Assembly (NCBI RefSeq): GCF_000426705.1
Contig: NZ_KE384556.1
Location: forward strand, 180,876-244,875
Reading direction: 5' to 3'
Source of the DNA: Spirochaeta cellobiosiphila DSM 17781
GTDB taxonomy: Bacteria; Spirochaetota; Spirochaetia; DSM-17781
DNA: 64,000 bases
Shown piece after piece: positions 1-8,648 of this stretch. The position numbers and the translations under genes are program-made. Under the pieces are notes generated by a model that saw only the letters and a list, made by a program, of their open reading frames with translations, did no database searches and was not told the origin of the DNA. The number at the start of each line of letters is the position of its first letter. The first letter of the stretch is position 1.

Positions 1-2
1 AA

Positions 3-662
3 ATCATGGGCTTAATTATCCTGTCCTTCGGGTATTATCAATTGCAGGGTGTTGAAACAGCCATTCTCTTACTTCTCATGACCCTTCTGAGCAGGATAAT
101 GAAGATCAGAACAAAGCTGTTAAGCAAAACGACCATAATACTGGCGCTGCTTTTGGCTATGGCTCCCTTTTGGGCTAAAAGGGTACTAAACTATCCCGTC
201 CTGAATCAGGGATTGGATAATGTTTGCACCTTTCTTCAATTGCTATTGTGGGGACAATGGCTTGTTAAAACCACCTCTCCAGAGGATATGCAGAAAGGAG
301 TCATCCAACTTCTTTGGTTCCTTCCTGCTGTTATAAAAACGAGAATAAGTACATTAATATCCTTGTCCATTAGGGCCATTCCCTTATTAGAACAGGAATA
401 TAGAAAGCAAAGAGAGGGAGCCTTGTTGAGAGGTTATAAAGCCTCCCCCTTTAGTATGATCCGTTATTCCTTAGCTCCTTTGATGATTAGAACCTTTGTT
501 TTAGCGGATCATCTGGGCGATGCCTTTCTGACCCGATCCTATAGCGATCATCGAACGCTTAACGAAGCCCCCTGGGCAGGAAGGGATATTCTATTCCTCT
601 TCTTCAGTTTCGTCCTTTCTCTTATGGGGTTGAGCATACATACCTACTTCATTCCAATCTAA
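3..662 (+). CDS. EcfT/CbiQ-like ECF transporter membrane subunit, 5'-truncated by the window
   Basis: Hydrophobic protein with several membrane segments and, near the C-terminus, the signature region of the energy-coupling-factor transporter T component: an EGALLRGYK stretch (the ARG-type coupling helix that contacts the ABC ATPases) followed by a second helix ending in DAFLTRSYS. These subunits link the paired ATPases to a substrate-binding S component for vitamin or metal-ion uptake. The frame is open to the window edge, and the first Met (base 6) would lack the usual N-terminal segment (about 230-260 residues is normal), so the start is probably upstream. Its last 72 bases overlap the convergent creD-like gene. 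The substrate cannot be read from this subunit. Confidence 0.7.
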   Translation: MMGLIILSFGYYQLQGVETAILLLLMTLLSRIMKIRTKLLSKTTIILALLLAMAPFWAKRVLNYPVLNQGLDNVCTFLQLLLWGQWLVKTTSPEDMQKGVIQLLWFLPAVIKTRISTLISLSIRAIPLLEQEYRKQREGALLRGYKASPFSMIRYSLAPLMIRTFVLADHLGDAFLTRSYSDHRTLNEAPWAGRDILFLFFSFVLSLMGLSIHTYFIPI

Positions 663-1958
663 CTTTCTGGTTCCTATCATAACCGCACTAAAGAGGCCGA
701 ATAAACCTAAAGACCCTATGAGTAGAGCATAATCTTCTGATTGGAGCGATAAGAATAGATAGGCATATAACAGTATCAATAAGCCTAACAGACTCAATTG
801 GGAGGCTTGGTTTGGTAAAATAGCCCTTCCATAAAAGTAAATTAAAAGGGATGTGCCTAATCCGGACAAGCCATAGGATAACCAGAAATCAAGATGCTCT
901 GACAAAGTCAGAAGTAGGAGAAAGAAAAAAGCCGTTCCTAAACCAATAAAGAGATACTGAACAGTATGTAAGGGATGTTTGAAGATAATCTCCATGAGGA
1001 AGAGGGCGATAAAAGGCATAAAAACGAATAGGAAAGCATATTTTAAAGCCCTATGCACCTGGAAATACTGATCAATGACCTCGGTAAACTCTACTCCAAA
1101 TCTGCTTTCGTAGACAAGATTCTTATCAATATCCCCGGCATACCAGCTTTGGGGAAAGTTAACGTTATAAGCCCCCATGGACCAAGAGGCTGTTGTTCCT
1201 TTTTCATTGATGACATAATCATCAGGTAAGAAGGTACCTGTAAATTGAGGACTAGACCAATCCGAATTGAGACTGAGTTTTACTTCCTTACCTAAGGGAT
1301 AGAATTCCAGGGATTCTCCCCCTTTCAGATTTAAGTCGATACTAAAATCACCACCTTCCCTAGGATTCGCCCCTAAGGGGGCACCCAGCGGATCAGACAT
1401 AATATCATTACCGGATAAATCCCGGAAAAACTCTGTAGTGGAGCCATTCCATTGAAGCTTTAAGGTTTGGGACAATCCTATAGTACTGGCTACTTCAATA
1501 TTGATTTTGGCTTGATCCCATAGGATTTGAAGGTTATCACCCCTGTTTTCTTGAAAGCTTAGCTTATCAAAGTGCCCATGAATCCCTAACTGGCTTTTGT
1601 ACAGGGGGATGGTAAATATTCCCTTATGTCGTTCTACAGACTCTGTGTCTGTATCCAAAACCAACTCACTGGGAAGAAAGTATTTTACCCCTTTGTAGAT
1701 TTTGGTAACGATCTTCTTATCCTCTTCTATATCTCTTGTGAAACGAAAAGGGACGGCTAAAACGGGACCCATGATATACTGGCGCCCCCCCCATTGATTG
1801 ATAACTTGTGATGTAGTACGAGAGGCTCTTTCTTCCCGTTCTCTTAATAATCTCTTCACATTGTAAATAGGAATGAGAATTAACAAAGCCAACACTAATA
1901 AAATGGATGCTTTTATCAGTAAACCTAAATGTTTTTTTGTTTTATCCTCGATTGTCAT
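591..1958 (-). CDS. creD: CreD-family inner membrane protein
   Basis: 455-residue protein with one N-terminal membrane helix (about 13-33), a large extracytoplasmic domain that begins with the family's YIMGPVLAVPF segment, and five or six C-terminal membrane helices from about residue 305. This is the CreD/Cet architecture, associated with envelope integrity and beta-lactam or colicin tolerance. The ATG at 1958 is chosen because AAGGAG lies 7 bases upstream; a longer frame to 2006 exists but has no ribosome site. The gene diverges from a response regulator and kinase, matching the E. coli creBCD set in content although not in orientation. Its function here is inferred from family and context. 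Confidence 0.88.
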   Translation of the reverse strand: MTIEDKTKKHLGLLIKASILLVLALLILIPIYNVKRLLREREERASRTTSQVINQWGGRQYIMGPVLAVPFRFTRDIEEDKKIVTKIYKGVKYFLPSELVLDTDTESVERHKGIFTIPLYKSQLGIHGHFDKLSFQENRGDNLQILWDQAKINIEVASTIGLSQTLKLQWNGSTTEFFRDLSGNDIMSDPLGAPLGANPREGGDFSIDLNLKGGESLEFYPLGKEVKLSLNSDWSSPQFTGTFLPDDYVINEKGTTASWSMGAYNVNFPQSWYAGDIDKNLVYESRFGVEFTEVIDQYFQVHRALKYAFLFVFMPFIALFLMEIIFKHPLHTVQYLFIGLGTAFFFLLLLTLSEHLDFWLSYGLSGLGTSLLIYFYGRAILPNQASQLSLLGLLILLYAYLFLSLQSEDYALLIGSLGLFGLFSAVMIGTRKLDWNEVGMYAQPHKRKDETEEEE

Positions 1959-2026
1959 GGGATACTCCTTTAAGGACTTTTGATAATCCAAAGCTAATGG
2001 GTCCAAATGTCAGGAGCTTGACCAAA

Positions 2027-2042
2027 TTGTGGCAATATTGTG
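2027..2042. promoter_or_regulatory. Direct repeat TTGTG-N6-TTGTG, candidate response-regulator box
   Basis: Two identical TTGTG pentamers sit exactly 11 bases apart in the short gap between the divergent creD and the OmpR-type regulator. Tandem half-sites one helical turn apart are typical of OmpR/PhoB-family regulators, and E. coli CreB uses a direct repeat with a 6-base spacer (TTCAC-N6-TTCAC). The half-site here differs, so assigning it to the adjacent regulator is inference. Confidence 0.35.
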
Positions 2043-2077
2043 AAGTTTGTTAGCAGTGGATGGAGGGTTTATCCGTT

Positions 2078-2779
2078 TTGAATTATGATACCACCATGAC
2101 AGTAGCCGTTGTTGATGATGAATTAAGTCTTAGAGAAACCTTGAAGATGGCTTTGGAACAGGAAGGCTTTGAGGTCCAAACCTATGAGAATGGAAAACTG
2201 GCCTGGCAGGTCTTTTGTGAGAAAAGACCTGATCTTATCATTCTGGATGTATCCATGCCCTATATGGATGGTCTGGAATTATGCCGTCGCCTTCGTTCTA
2301 TTGACCAGGGAGTGCCTGTTCTTTTTCTATCTAGTAAAACAGAAGAAATCGACAGAATATTGGGACTTGAGCTTGGGGGAGATGATTATCTATGTAAGCC
2401 TTTTAGTTTAAGGGAGCTCATGGTGCGGGTTAAAGTACTTTTAAGACGTATTGATCAAACAGCTAACACAGAGGAAAAGCTTAAAAGAGGTGATCTTACC
2501 CTGGATAAAACCTCCTATCAGGCTTTTTGGAATGCTGATCTATTGGATTTAACAGTCACAGAATTCAATCTCCTTCATAAGTTAGCCCTGGAACCCTCCC
2601 GTGTGTGGACAAGGGATCAATTAATGGAACTCATCTACGGGATGGATACTTTTGTTAGTTCCCGTACCATCGATACCCATATCAAACGGATCAGACGTAA
2701 AATTGAACAGGCAGGAGGGGATAGTGAACAGATTCAAACGGTTTATGGTCTGGGTTACCGCTTTAAGAACACCCCTTAG
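2078..2779 (+). CDS. OmpR/PhoB-family response regulator (CreB-like)
   Basis: Receiver domain with the acidic pair VVDDE, the phospho-acceptor Asp in LIILDVSMP and the conserved Lys in CKPFS, followed by a winged-helix DNA-binding domain ending in the typical TVYGLGYRF segment. It would bind DNA as a phosphorylated dimer. The frame reaches back to an ATG at 2060, but GGAGGG at 2062-2067 best serves a TTG at 2078; an ATG at 2096, immediately before the receiver domain, is also possible. It overlaps the downstream kinase and diverges from creD, so control of creD is the simplest hypothesis. Confidence 0.88.
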   Translation: MNYDTTMTVAVVDDELSLRETLKMALEQEGFEVQTYENGKLAWQVFCEKRPDLIILDVSMPYMDGLELCRRLRSIDQGVPVLFLSSKTEEIDRILGLELGGDDYLCKPFSLRELMVRVKVLLRRIDQTANTEEKLKRGDLTLDKTSYQAFWNADLLDLTVTEFNLLHKLALEPSRVWTRDQLMELIYGMDTFVSSRTIDTHIKRIRRKIEQAGGDSEQIQTVYGLGYRFKNTP

Positions 2780-4325
2780 CAGTCTAAGCCAACGTATCCT
2801 TCTCTTTAATCTGCTCCTTGTGTTCCTTCCCATTGCTTCCTTTATTTATTTGGATCTTTATGAAAAGCAGCTTTTAGAAGTACAGGAGAAATCCATGGTA
2901 CAGCAGGCTAGACTTATTGGCGCTAGCCTAAAAGATACAGGGAAGACTCTGCCTGACAGGGCAAAACAGATACTGACCAATTTGGAAGGGGCCACAGAAA
3001 CCAGGCTTCGTATCATATCTCTATCTAAAAAACTCATTGTTGATAGCAGTACCTTATACGAACCAAAACATACTCCTCTGACTAAGGGACGGAAATATAG
3101 CAGTATAGACGAGGAAGAAGATGACAGCAGGGATAGCTTTCTCTATCGTTTAGCCCTTATGCCTATCAAAATCTATCGCCGCATCTTCACAGCTCCTTTG
3201 CCTGTCGACACAGAAAGCTATTATTCCTCAACCGGTTTATATGATGGTTGGGAGATACGAACTGCATTGGAAGGCCAATATGGGGCTGTAACCCGTTTGA
3301 GTGGGGGGGGCCAGCAATCGGTTACCTTATATACAGCTTTGCCTATTTGGGAAGGAGATCAGGTTGCCGCTGTGGTCTTAGCCAGCCAATCTACCTACCG
3401 TATCCTTCAAAATCTTTATGAATTACGGCTGGACCTTTTTAAGATCATTCTCTTGAGTAGTCTTGTGGCCTTTCTTTTGACGGCCATCTCAGCCTTAACG
3501 ATCACAAAACCTTTGACTAAGTTAACCCACGAGGCGGCTTCTATTATTCCAGCCCGTGGTTCCATCCGGGGTAAGTTCTCTCAATTCTTGTTAAAGGATG
3601 AAGTGGGCAAGCTATCCAGGTCCCTGGAAGATTTAAGGAATCGTTTAGAGAAGCATGTACAATTTGTAGAATCCTTTGGTGCAGACGTGAACCATGAGTT
3701 TAAAAATCCTCTGGCAGGTATCAAATCGGCTGTTGAGTTATTACCCCAAACCACTGGTGATAATCAGGTCAAACTTCAGGGATTGATTGAACAGAATCTG
3801 AAGCGCCTTACCCGGTTGACTGAAGCCCTTCAGGATTATAGCAGAGTTGATAAAATACTTGAAACAGAACAAAGGACTCCTATCAGACTGGACCAATTTC
3901 TGGAAGAACTATGGCCCAGTTACAATTTGATTCGTCCTGATTGTCAGTTGGTCCTGTCAAAACAGGAGAATGAGGATTACCTCCTCTATGGTCAGGAGGA
4001 CTTGATTCATAGGATATTTTCCAACCTATTAGGGAATGCCCTAAGTTATTCTCCTGAAGGAGGTAAGATTTATGTGGAATTTACCAAGAATCCTAACGGT
4101 CTCAGAATAACCATTACAGACGAAGGCCCGGGGATTCCTTCAGGAGAAGAGCATAAAATCTTTCAGCGGTTTTATAGTAGTCGTAAGGATACTCAGGGGG
4201 CGACAGGATTGGGCTTATCTATGGTAAAAAATATTGTAGAAGCCTATGAAGGAAGCATTCGTGTCCTTAACCGGGAAAAGGGAGCCTGTTTTGAGCTCAC
4301 TTTTTATCAGACCCGGGGAGCTTAA
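2724..4325 (+). CDS. Membrane sensor histidine kinase (CreC/ChvG-like)
   Basis: 533-residue kinase with membrane helices at about 25-44 and 240-258 flanking an extracytoplasmic sensor domain with an acidic EEEDDS patch. A HAMP-like linker follows, then an H-box with NHEFKNPL (His near residue 324) and a HATPase_c domain with DEGPGIP and TGLGLSMV. It would autophosphorylate and pass phosphate to the regulator encoded just upstream. The start is the GTG at 2724, directly behind AGGAGGGG inside the 3' end of the regulator gene, giving a 56-base overlap and tight translational coupling. The sensor resembles ChvG/CreC types; the ligand is unknown. Confidence 0.85.
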   Translation: MNRFKRFMVWVTALRTPLSSLSQRILLFNLLLVFLPIASFIYLDLYEKQLLEVQEKSMVQQARLIGASLKDTGKTLPDRAKQILTNLEGATETRLRIISLSKKLIVDSSTLYEPKHTPLTKGRKYSSIDEEEDDSRDSFLYRLALMPIKIYRRIFTAPLPVDTESYYSSTGLYDGWEIRTALEGQYGAVTRLSGGGQQSVTLYTALPIWEGDQVAAVVLASQSTYRILQNLYELRLDLFKIILLSSLVAFLLTAISALTITKPLTKLTHEAASIIPARGSIRGKFSQFLLKDEVGKLSRSLEDLRNRLEKHVQFVESFGADVNHEFKNPLAGIKSAVELLPQTTGDNQVKLQGLIEQNLKRLTRLTEALQDYSRVDKILETEQRTPIRLDQFLEELWPSYNLIRPDCQLVLSKQENEDYLLYGQEDLIHRIFSNLLGNALSYSPEGGKIYVEFTKNPNGLRITITDEGPGIPSGEEHKIFQRFYSSRKDTQGATGLGLSMVKNIVEAYEGSIRVLNREKGACFELTFYQTRGA

Positions 4326-4327
4326 GA

Positions 4328-4356
4328 TTGACAAAGGATGGTAAATTCTCTATCTT
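4328..4356 (+). promoter_or_regulatory. Sigma-70-type promoter of rpsD
   Basis: TTGACA (4328-4333), a 17-base spacer and TATCTT (4351-4356) lie just after the kinase stop codon, giving a leader of about 55 bases before rpsD. The consensus -35 and ideal spacing suit a ribosomal-protein gene. Confidence 0.65.
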
Positions 4357-4380
4357 GAATCTTCATCAAATATTTGTCGG

Positions 4381-4403
4381 CTATGAATTTATAATCTTCA
4401 TAG
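4381..4403 (+). promoter_or_regulatory. Hairpin in the rpsD leader
   Basis: CTATGAA (4381-4387) pairs with TTCATAG (4397-4403) around a 9-base loop. It ends a few bases before the GAGGAG ribosome site of rpsD. A stem here could regulate translation; in other bacteria S4 represses its own mRNA through a leader structure. Confidence 0.35.
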
Positions 4404-4418
4404 TCATGAGGAGTTCAA

Positions 4419-5030
4419 ATGAACCGAAAAACCAGAGCTAAAGGTAAAATAGTTCGACGTCTGGGGACAAATATTTTTGAGCAAGCGAAATATGATAAGC
4501 TTCTCAAAAAGAAACCATCTGCCCCAGGTACACAGACGAAAAGAAGAGCGAAAATCTCCGAATACGGTAGACAGCTCAAGGAAAAGCAGAAGCTTAAATT
4601 CGCTTATGGTTTAAGTGAAAAGCAATTTGTTAACCTATTCAAAAAGGCTAAGAAACTTCCTGGTCAGACTGGTCACAACATGCTTATTCTTCTTGAAAAA
4701 AGATTGGACAATGTAGTTTACCGATTAGGTTTAGCTTCTACTAGAAGCCAGGCTCGACAGATGGTAAGCCATGGTCACGTTGTATTCAATGGTAAGAGAC
4801 ACACTATTCCTAGTGCTCTTGTTAGAACAGGCGATGTTATTGAGATGAAGAAAAAAGAATCTACCCAGAAGATGGCTAGAGAGTTCATGACTAAAGTGTC
4901 TAGATCTCTTCCTTCCTGGTTGGAATTCTCAGAAGACGACATCAAAGGTACTGTTGTAAGAGATCCTTTCAGAGAGGATATCCCAACTGTTGCTAATGAA
5001 CAGTCTGTCGTTGAATTCTACTCTCGATAA
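4419..5030 (+). CDS. rpsD: 30S ribosomal protein S4
   Basis: 203-residue S4, a primary 16S rRNA-binding protein of the small subunit. The S4 RNA-binding domain is plain (RLDNVVYRLGLASTRSQARQ, then HGHVVFNGK), and the N-terminal domain lacks the CxxC zinc motif, so this is the zinc-free form. The start follows GAGGAG with 6-base spacing. It stands alone with its own promoter and an intrinsic terminator rather than sitting in an alpha operon. No anomalies seen. Confidence 0.98.
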   Translation: MNRKTRAKGKIVRRLGTNIFEQAKYDKLLKKKPSAPGTQTKRRAKISEYGRQLKEKQKLKFAYGLSEKQFVNLFKKAKKLPGQTGHNMLILLEKRLDNVVYRLGLASTRSQARQMVSHGHVVFNGKRHTIPSALVRTGDVIEMKKKESTQKMAREFMTKVSRSLPSWLEFSEDDIKGTVVRDPFREDIPTVANEQSVVEFYSR

Positions 5031-5073
5031 GAGGGCTTTTTACCAGATAAATATATCTGCCAAAACAGTCAAG

Positions 5074-5100
5074 ACCGACTTCTTCAGGAGTCGGTTTTTT
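5074..5100 (+). terminator. Intrinsic terminator of rpsD
   Basis: ACCGACT (5074-5080) pairs with AGTCGGT (5089-5095), followed by a run of T. The T-run touches the stop codon of the convergent gene at 5099. Confidence 0.85.
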
Positions 5101-6403
5101 AGTAACTATAAGAAACACTAATCTTTGCTCCACCAAAAACAAATCTATCAGTGTCTTTAATCTCAGAGCTTGTGTTTGTGTTGGTATCATTATTATTTGA
5201 AGAGGATCCTTTAGGAAATACAGTTGACATTACATTACTAAAGCTAAAAGGGACTAATTGATTATATTTTATGGAAAAGTGTTTATTTACATTGTAAGCA
5301 ATGCCAAGCTGAAATAATGAATCAAAGCTACGAAGAAGACTAATGTTATTCTCTCTGTAGTGATAAATTAATGGATAATAATCCCATTCTGTATTTTCAT
5401 ATCTAAATACATCATTTCTTAAACTTGTTGATAGACTTAATTCCAACTCTATATGATTCATTATCGAAGTATAGTTTTTGATACCCAACATAGTAATGCC
5501 AGACCAATTTAGTTTTTTTATTTTAAAACTATACAAAGCAGCAAGAGGATGAAATGGAACAGAAGAGATTAATAGATCATCATTCGAATTAAACATAAGA
5601 GCATCTAATAAGGGGCCAAAACAAAAAAAAGAATTAAATTTATGAGTTTGTTGAATATGTATGTATGTAATTTGATTGTGATCACCCCAATTTACATATT
5701 TAGAACCTTTATAACTAGCACTACCTTCTATGTTTAATGTTTTAAAACTACCAATAAATTTATTTGTCTCACCTATTCGTAAATCTGATAGGATGGCCCA
5801 ATATTCTGTACCAGATCTCCATGATGGTTCATCAATTTCCAAATCTCCCCACAAAATTTTATTCTCTATTGTAAATTTGTCATTGCTGATATTAGATTCA
5901 AAACTTCTTCTTGACAGTCTTCCAGACAAATCAAAAGAATTATCATCCGGATAATCTATTTCTAAACTATAATTTTGAATGGAATCAACTAGCTTAAAAC
6001 CAAAAAAAGTGTCCTTATACTCGAATGAAGAACCGAATGAAAAATTACTATCTAAGTCAACACCTGCGTAAAGGGTTATGCCCGTATTAAGGGTATATCC
6101 AAGTAATATACCAATACTTTCATCAGTATATTTAATCTTAGTAGAATCAACGTTCTTAATTAAGTCATTCTCAGTTACTGCAATTTCATTCCAATTATAA
6201 AAAAAAGTTGAGAACCAATTTTTATTATTTATTGAAAAGTTTAGTTGGTTGGATGTGATAAACGAATAGTTATCTTGGCTATCAATATAAGGTATTACAA
6301 TATCTTGTTGAACGAAAAAAGTTTCAGTAGGTATGTAGTCATCGCTAAATATACAGGGACTGAAAGCTATTAAGCAGAGAATAATTATTTCTAATTTGAG
6401 CAT
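5099..6403 (-). CDS. Probable outer-membrane beta-barrel protein, unknown function
   Basis: 434 residues beginning with a signal peptide (hydrophobic stretch to about residue 20, then SDDYIP) and rich in alternating polar/aromatic segments. It ends in SVSYSY; a terminal aromatic residue is typical of barrels inserted by the BAM machinery. I do not recognise a named family. The coding sequence is visibly more AT-rich than most neighbours and uses many AAT/ATT/TTA codons. It lies 56 bases downstream of a lipoprotein gene on the same strand, so the pair are probably co-transcribed and may work together at the outer membrane. Acquisition by transfer is possible but not shown. Confidence 0.65.
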   Translation of the reverse strand: MLKLEIIILCLIAFSPCIFSDDYIPTETFFVQQDIVIPYIDSQDNYSFITSNQLNFSINNKNWFSTFFYNWNEIAVTENDLIKNVDSTKIKYTDESIGILLGYTLNTGITLYAGVDLDSNFSFGSSFEYKDTFFGFKLVDSIQNYSLEIDYPDDNSFDLSGRLSRRSFESNISNDKFTIENKILWGDLEIDEPSWRSGTEYWAILSDLRIGETNKFIGSFKTLNIEGSASYKGSKYVNWGDHNQITYIHIQQTHKFNSFFCFGPLLDALMFNSNDDLLISSVPFHPLAALYSFKIKKLNWSGITMLGIKNYTSIMNHIELELSLSTSLRNDVFRYENTEWDYYPLIYHYRENNISLLRSFDSLFQLGIAYNVNKHFSIKYNQLVPFSFSNVMSTVFPKGSSSNNNDTNTNTSSEIKDTDRFVFGGAKISVSYSY

Positions 6404-6459
6404 AATCCATTCTCCGCTTTAATATACAACAAGATTTATTGTCTAATAACTATTCAATA

Positions 6460-7707
6460 TTACTCAGTTTGACTATCATTTGTTGAAGGTATTATAAGTT
6501 CAGTAAAAGCACTGACATATTGATCAGAAGACAAGAAACCACTTTGAACAATTCCACCGAATGTATAATCAAAACTATTACTAGGGGCAACAAAAGATTC
6601 TTTACCTGAGTCCCAAGCCAACTTAAAGTCTCTTAAACCATTGGAAAGTGTTGACTTCAAATCAAATACTTTTCCCGGTTTTAATTTCATATCACCACCT
6701 ATTCTAACTGTTGTTGAACCATCTACAAGACCTGTACACACATTCAAAAGCTTATCGATTGAACCTATATCTCCTATATCATGAATTGATAAAGCATTTT
6801 TATTCTCATCAAGAAGTGCATTTAGTGATGATAATATCTCTGGAGTAATTAGGTCATCAACCTGATCGTCAGTCTCATTATTAATATATTTTACAGCCTC
6901 TTTCAAATCTTTAATTGACTCCAGTAAGGTTAATCGTGTCTTAAGTAAGTAATTTGCATTATAAAAACCCAAGAAGTTTGATGTATCATCATTATAGTTA
7001 GCTAAGTAGATATTTATTTTTTCAAAATTTTCTAAATCTTCATATTTCAAAGCTTTTGATTTATCATTTGGATTCACAGCATTAAAATCTAATACTAAAG
7101 AAGCTTGAATAATAGCTTTAGCTATCTTTAACACTCCACTATAAGCTAGCAAGTCTCCTTTATCTATTTGAAAAGAACTAACCGTAATAGTGTTTTCATT
7201 AATATTATCACATGCAATATTTAAGTGATTTAAGGCTTTATTAACCGCAGGAAGAATAGAATCTTCAATCTCCTCCTGATCGTTTGCTGGTGATATGATA
7301 GCACGACTAACACCAGAACTCATTTCGCTAGCACTATAGTCTTCTAAGTCCAAATCTGATGTAACCGAAAACTCATCAATCCAAGACTTTACATTTTCAT
7401 TTGAATACAATTGGGCAACAAGTGTTACTGATTTTATGGTATTTCCCGTATAATTATCATTATCCATTGAGAGGATCTCATCCGCTTGTTTGTCCAGCTG
7501 CTCAATAGTCCCTTTATAGTTTACATTTTCTCCATCTGATGAGTTTTTGATACTATCTACCAATTTATCAATAGTGCTCAATGCCTCATTGGTCTTTGAT
7601 ATAACAGCTTCTTTATCGCTTTCGGAATCGCTTGATCCTGAGTTCATATTACATGATATGAAGACGAGACTTACAATTACTAGCATGAGTGAAAATCTTT
7701 TAACCAT
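6460..7707 (-). CDS. Hypothetical lipoprotein
   Basis: 415 residues with a spirochaete-like lipoprotein signal: charged start, hydrophobic core and FISC lipobox, so Cys19 should be lipidated. The mature part is acidic, Ser/Asn/Asp-rich at the N-terminus and largely helical, with no recognised domain. AGGAG precedes the ATG. It is the first gene of an AT-rich pair with the downstream barrel-like protein, suggesting an envelope role. Helical character and length recall TPR-like spirochaete lipoproteins, but I see no clear repeat. Confidence 0.75.
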   Translation of the reverse strand: MVKRFSLMLVIVSLVFISCNMNSGSSDSESDKEAVISKTNEALSTIDKLVDSIKNSSDGENVNYKGTIEQLDKQADEILSMDNDNYTGNTIKSVTLVAQLYSNENVKSWIDEFSVTSDLDLEDYSASEMSSGVSRAIISPANDQEEIEDSILPAVNKALNHLNIACDNINENTITVSSFQIDKGDLLAYSGVLKIAKAIIQASLVLDFNAVNPNDKSKALKYEDLENFEKINIYLANYNDDTSNFLGFYNANYLLKTRLTLLESIKDLKEAVKYINNETDDQVDDLITPEILSSLNALLDENKNALSIHDIGDIGSIDKLLNVCTGLVDGSTTVRIGGDMKLKPGKVFDLKSTLSNGLRDFKLAWDSGKESFVAPSNSFDYTFGGIVQSGFLSSDQYVSAFTELIIPSTNDSQTE

Positions 7708-7729
7708 CTATTTCTCCTATTTTTGCTAT

Positions 7730-7757
7730 ATAATACTCCATATTTTTAATTTTACAA
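7730..7757 (-). promoter_or_regulatory. Candidate promoter for the lipoprotein-barrel pair
   Basis: On the minus strand TTGTAA (7752-7757) and TATTAT (7730-7735) are 16 bases apart, about 25 bases before the ATG at 7707. The -35 overlaps the ilvY stop codon. Confidence 0.4.
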
Positions 7758-8621
7758 CTCCCAAAAGGCTTTAACTGCGGGATTTTTTAGTTTGCTTTTG
7801 TTAACACACAATCCCACTTCAAAACAATCTAATTCCGGTGACGTTCCAAGTACGCGAACCTTTGTGTTCATAGGGCTATTATCAATGACCAATTGCGGAA
7901 CCACCCCTACTCCTAAACCTAAGGCTACCATAGCCAGAATGGCTTCATTTCCTCCCACCTGGGCGTAAATGTTCGGTTCTATTCCTTGAGATTTAAACCA
8001 ATCATCTGTCTGGCGTCTGGCTACCCCCTTCTCTGATAGGATCATGGGAATCCTGTCCCATGGCAGGGGATCCGTTGTAAGCAGGTCCTCATAGGGCCAT
8101 TCCACCTGTGGAGCTATAAATAAAAGAGGGGTTTCCATGATTTTTCTAACTTCAACAGATTCAGGGAGCTTTTTGGGAAGGGGAGCAATGGATAGATCCA
8201 CTTCACCAGCAGCGGTTTTGAGAAGAGCTGAGGAGGCGCCTCCTGTTTCCAGATTGATATGAACCTGAGGGTAATGAGAACGGAATTGAGCCAGAATATC
8301 AGGTAGTATGCTGTAACAGGCTGTTACTGTACAGTAAAGGGAGACATCCCCTTTGAGTATGTCCTCATCACTATCTAGCCTGTATTTTAGATTCTTCCAA
8401 TCTTCCACTACAGTCTGGGCATAGTCCCGGAACTGTGTTCCTGCTTCTGTTAACTTGGCGGTGCGGTTGTCTCGTATGAGAAGGGCCTGTCCCACCTCCT
8501 CTTCTAAACGCTGAATAGTCCGGCTTAGAGCGCTGGGGCTTATATGGCAAGCCCGGCTCGTAGAGGCAAAATGAAGAGTTCGGGATAGATGCAGGAATAG
8601 TTCTAGTTCATGTAGATTCAT
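7752..8621 (-). CDS. ilvY: LysR-family transcriptional regulator IlvY
   Basis: 289 residues. The N-terminal winged helix-turn-helix carries the IlvY-like stretch HLSRTLHFASTSRACHISPS, followed by ALSRTIQRLEEEVGQ and RDNRTAKLTEAG. A LysR effector domain follows, ending in a GLGVGVVPQLVIDNSPM segment close to that of IlvY. In enterobacteria IlvY activates ilvC in response to acetolactate or acetohydroxybutyrate. No ilvC is present here; instead the gene follows an AbiEii-like gene after 27 bases and has only a weak ribosome site, so translation may be coupled. The family assignment is firm and the regulatory target unknown. Confidence 0.85.
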   Translation of the reverse strand: MNLHELELFLHLSRTLHFASTSRACHISPSALSRTIQRLEEEVGQALLIRDNRTAKLTEAGTQFRDYAQTVVEDWKNLKYRLDSDEDILKGDVSLYCTVTACYSILPDILAQFRSHYPQVHINLETGGASSALLKTAAGEVDLSIAPLPKKLPESVEVRKIMETPLLFIAPQVEWPYEDLLTTDPLPWDRIPMILSEKGVARRQTDDWFKSQGIEPNIYAQVGGNEAILAMVALGLGVGVVPQLVIDNSPMNTKVRVLGTSPELDCFEVGLCVNKSKLKNPAVKAFWEL

Positions 8622-8648
8622 AGTTATAGAATATGATTGTTATCCATA

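Noticed and set aside
1959-2006. N-terminal extension of creD
   Set aside because: A good AAGGAG precedes the internal ATG at 1958, and the added residues lack a membrane or family pattern.
2040-2060. E. coli cre tag TTCAC-N6-TTCAC at the creD promoter
   Set aside because: Only one TTCAC is present on the minus strand; the second half is GCCAC. The exact repeat TTGTG-N6-TTGTG explains the site better.
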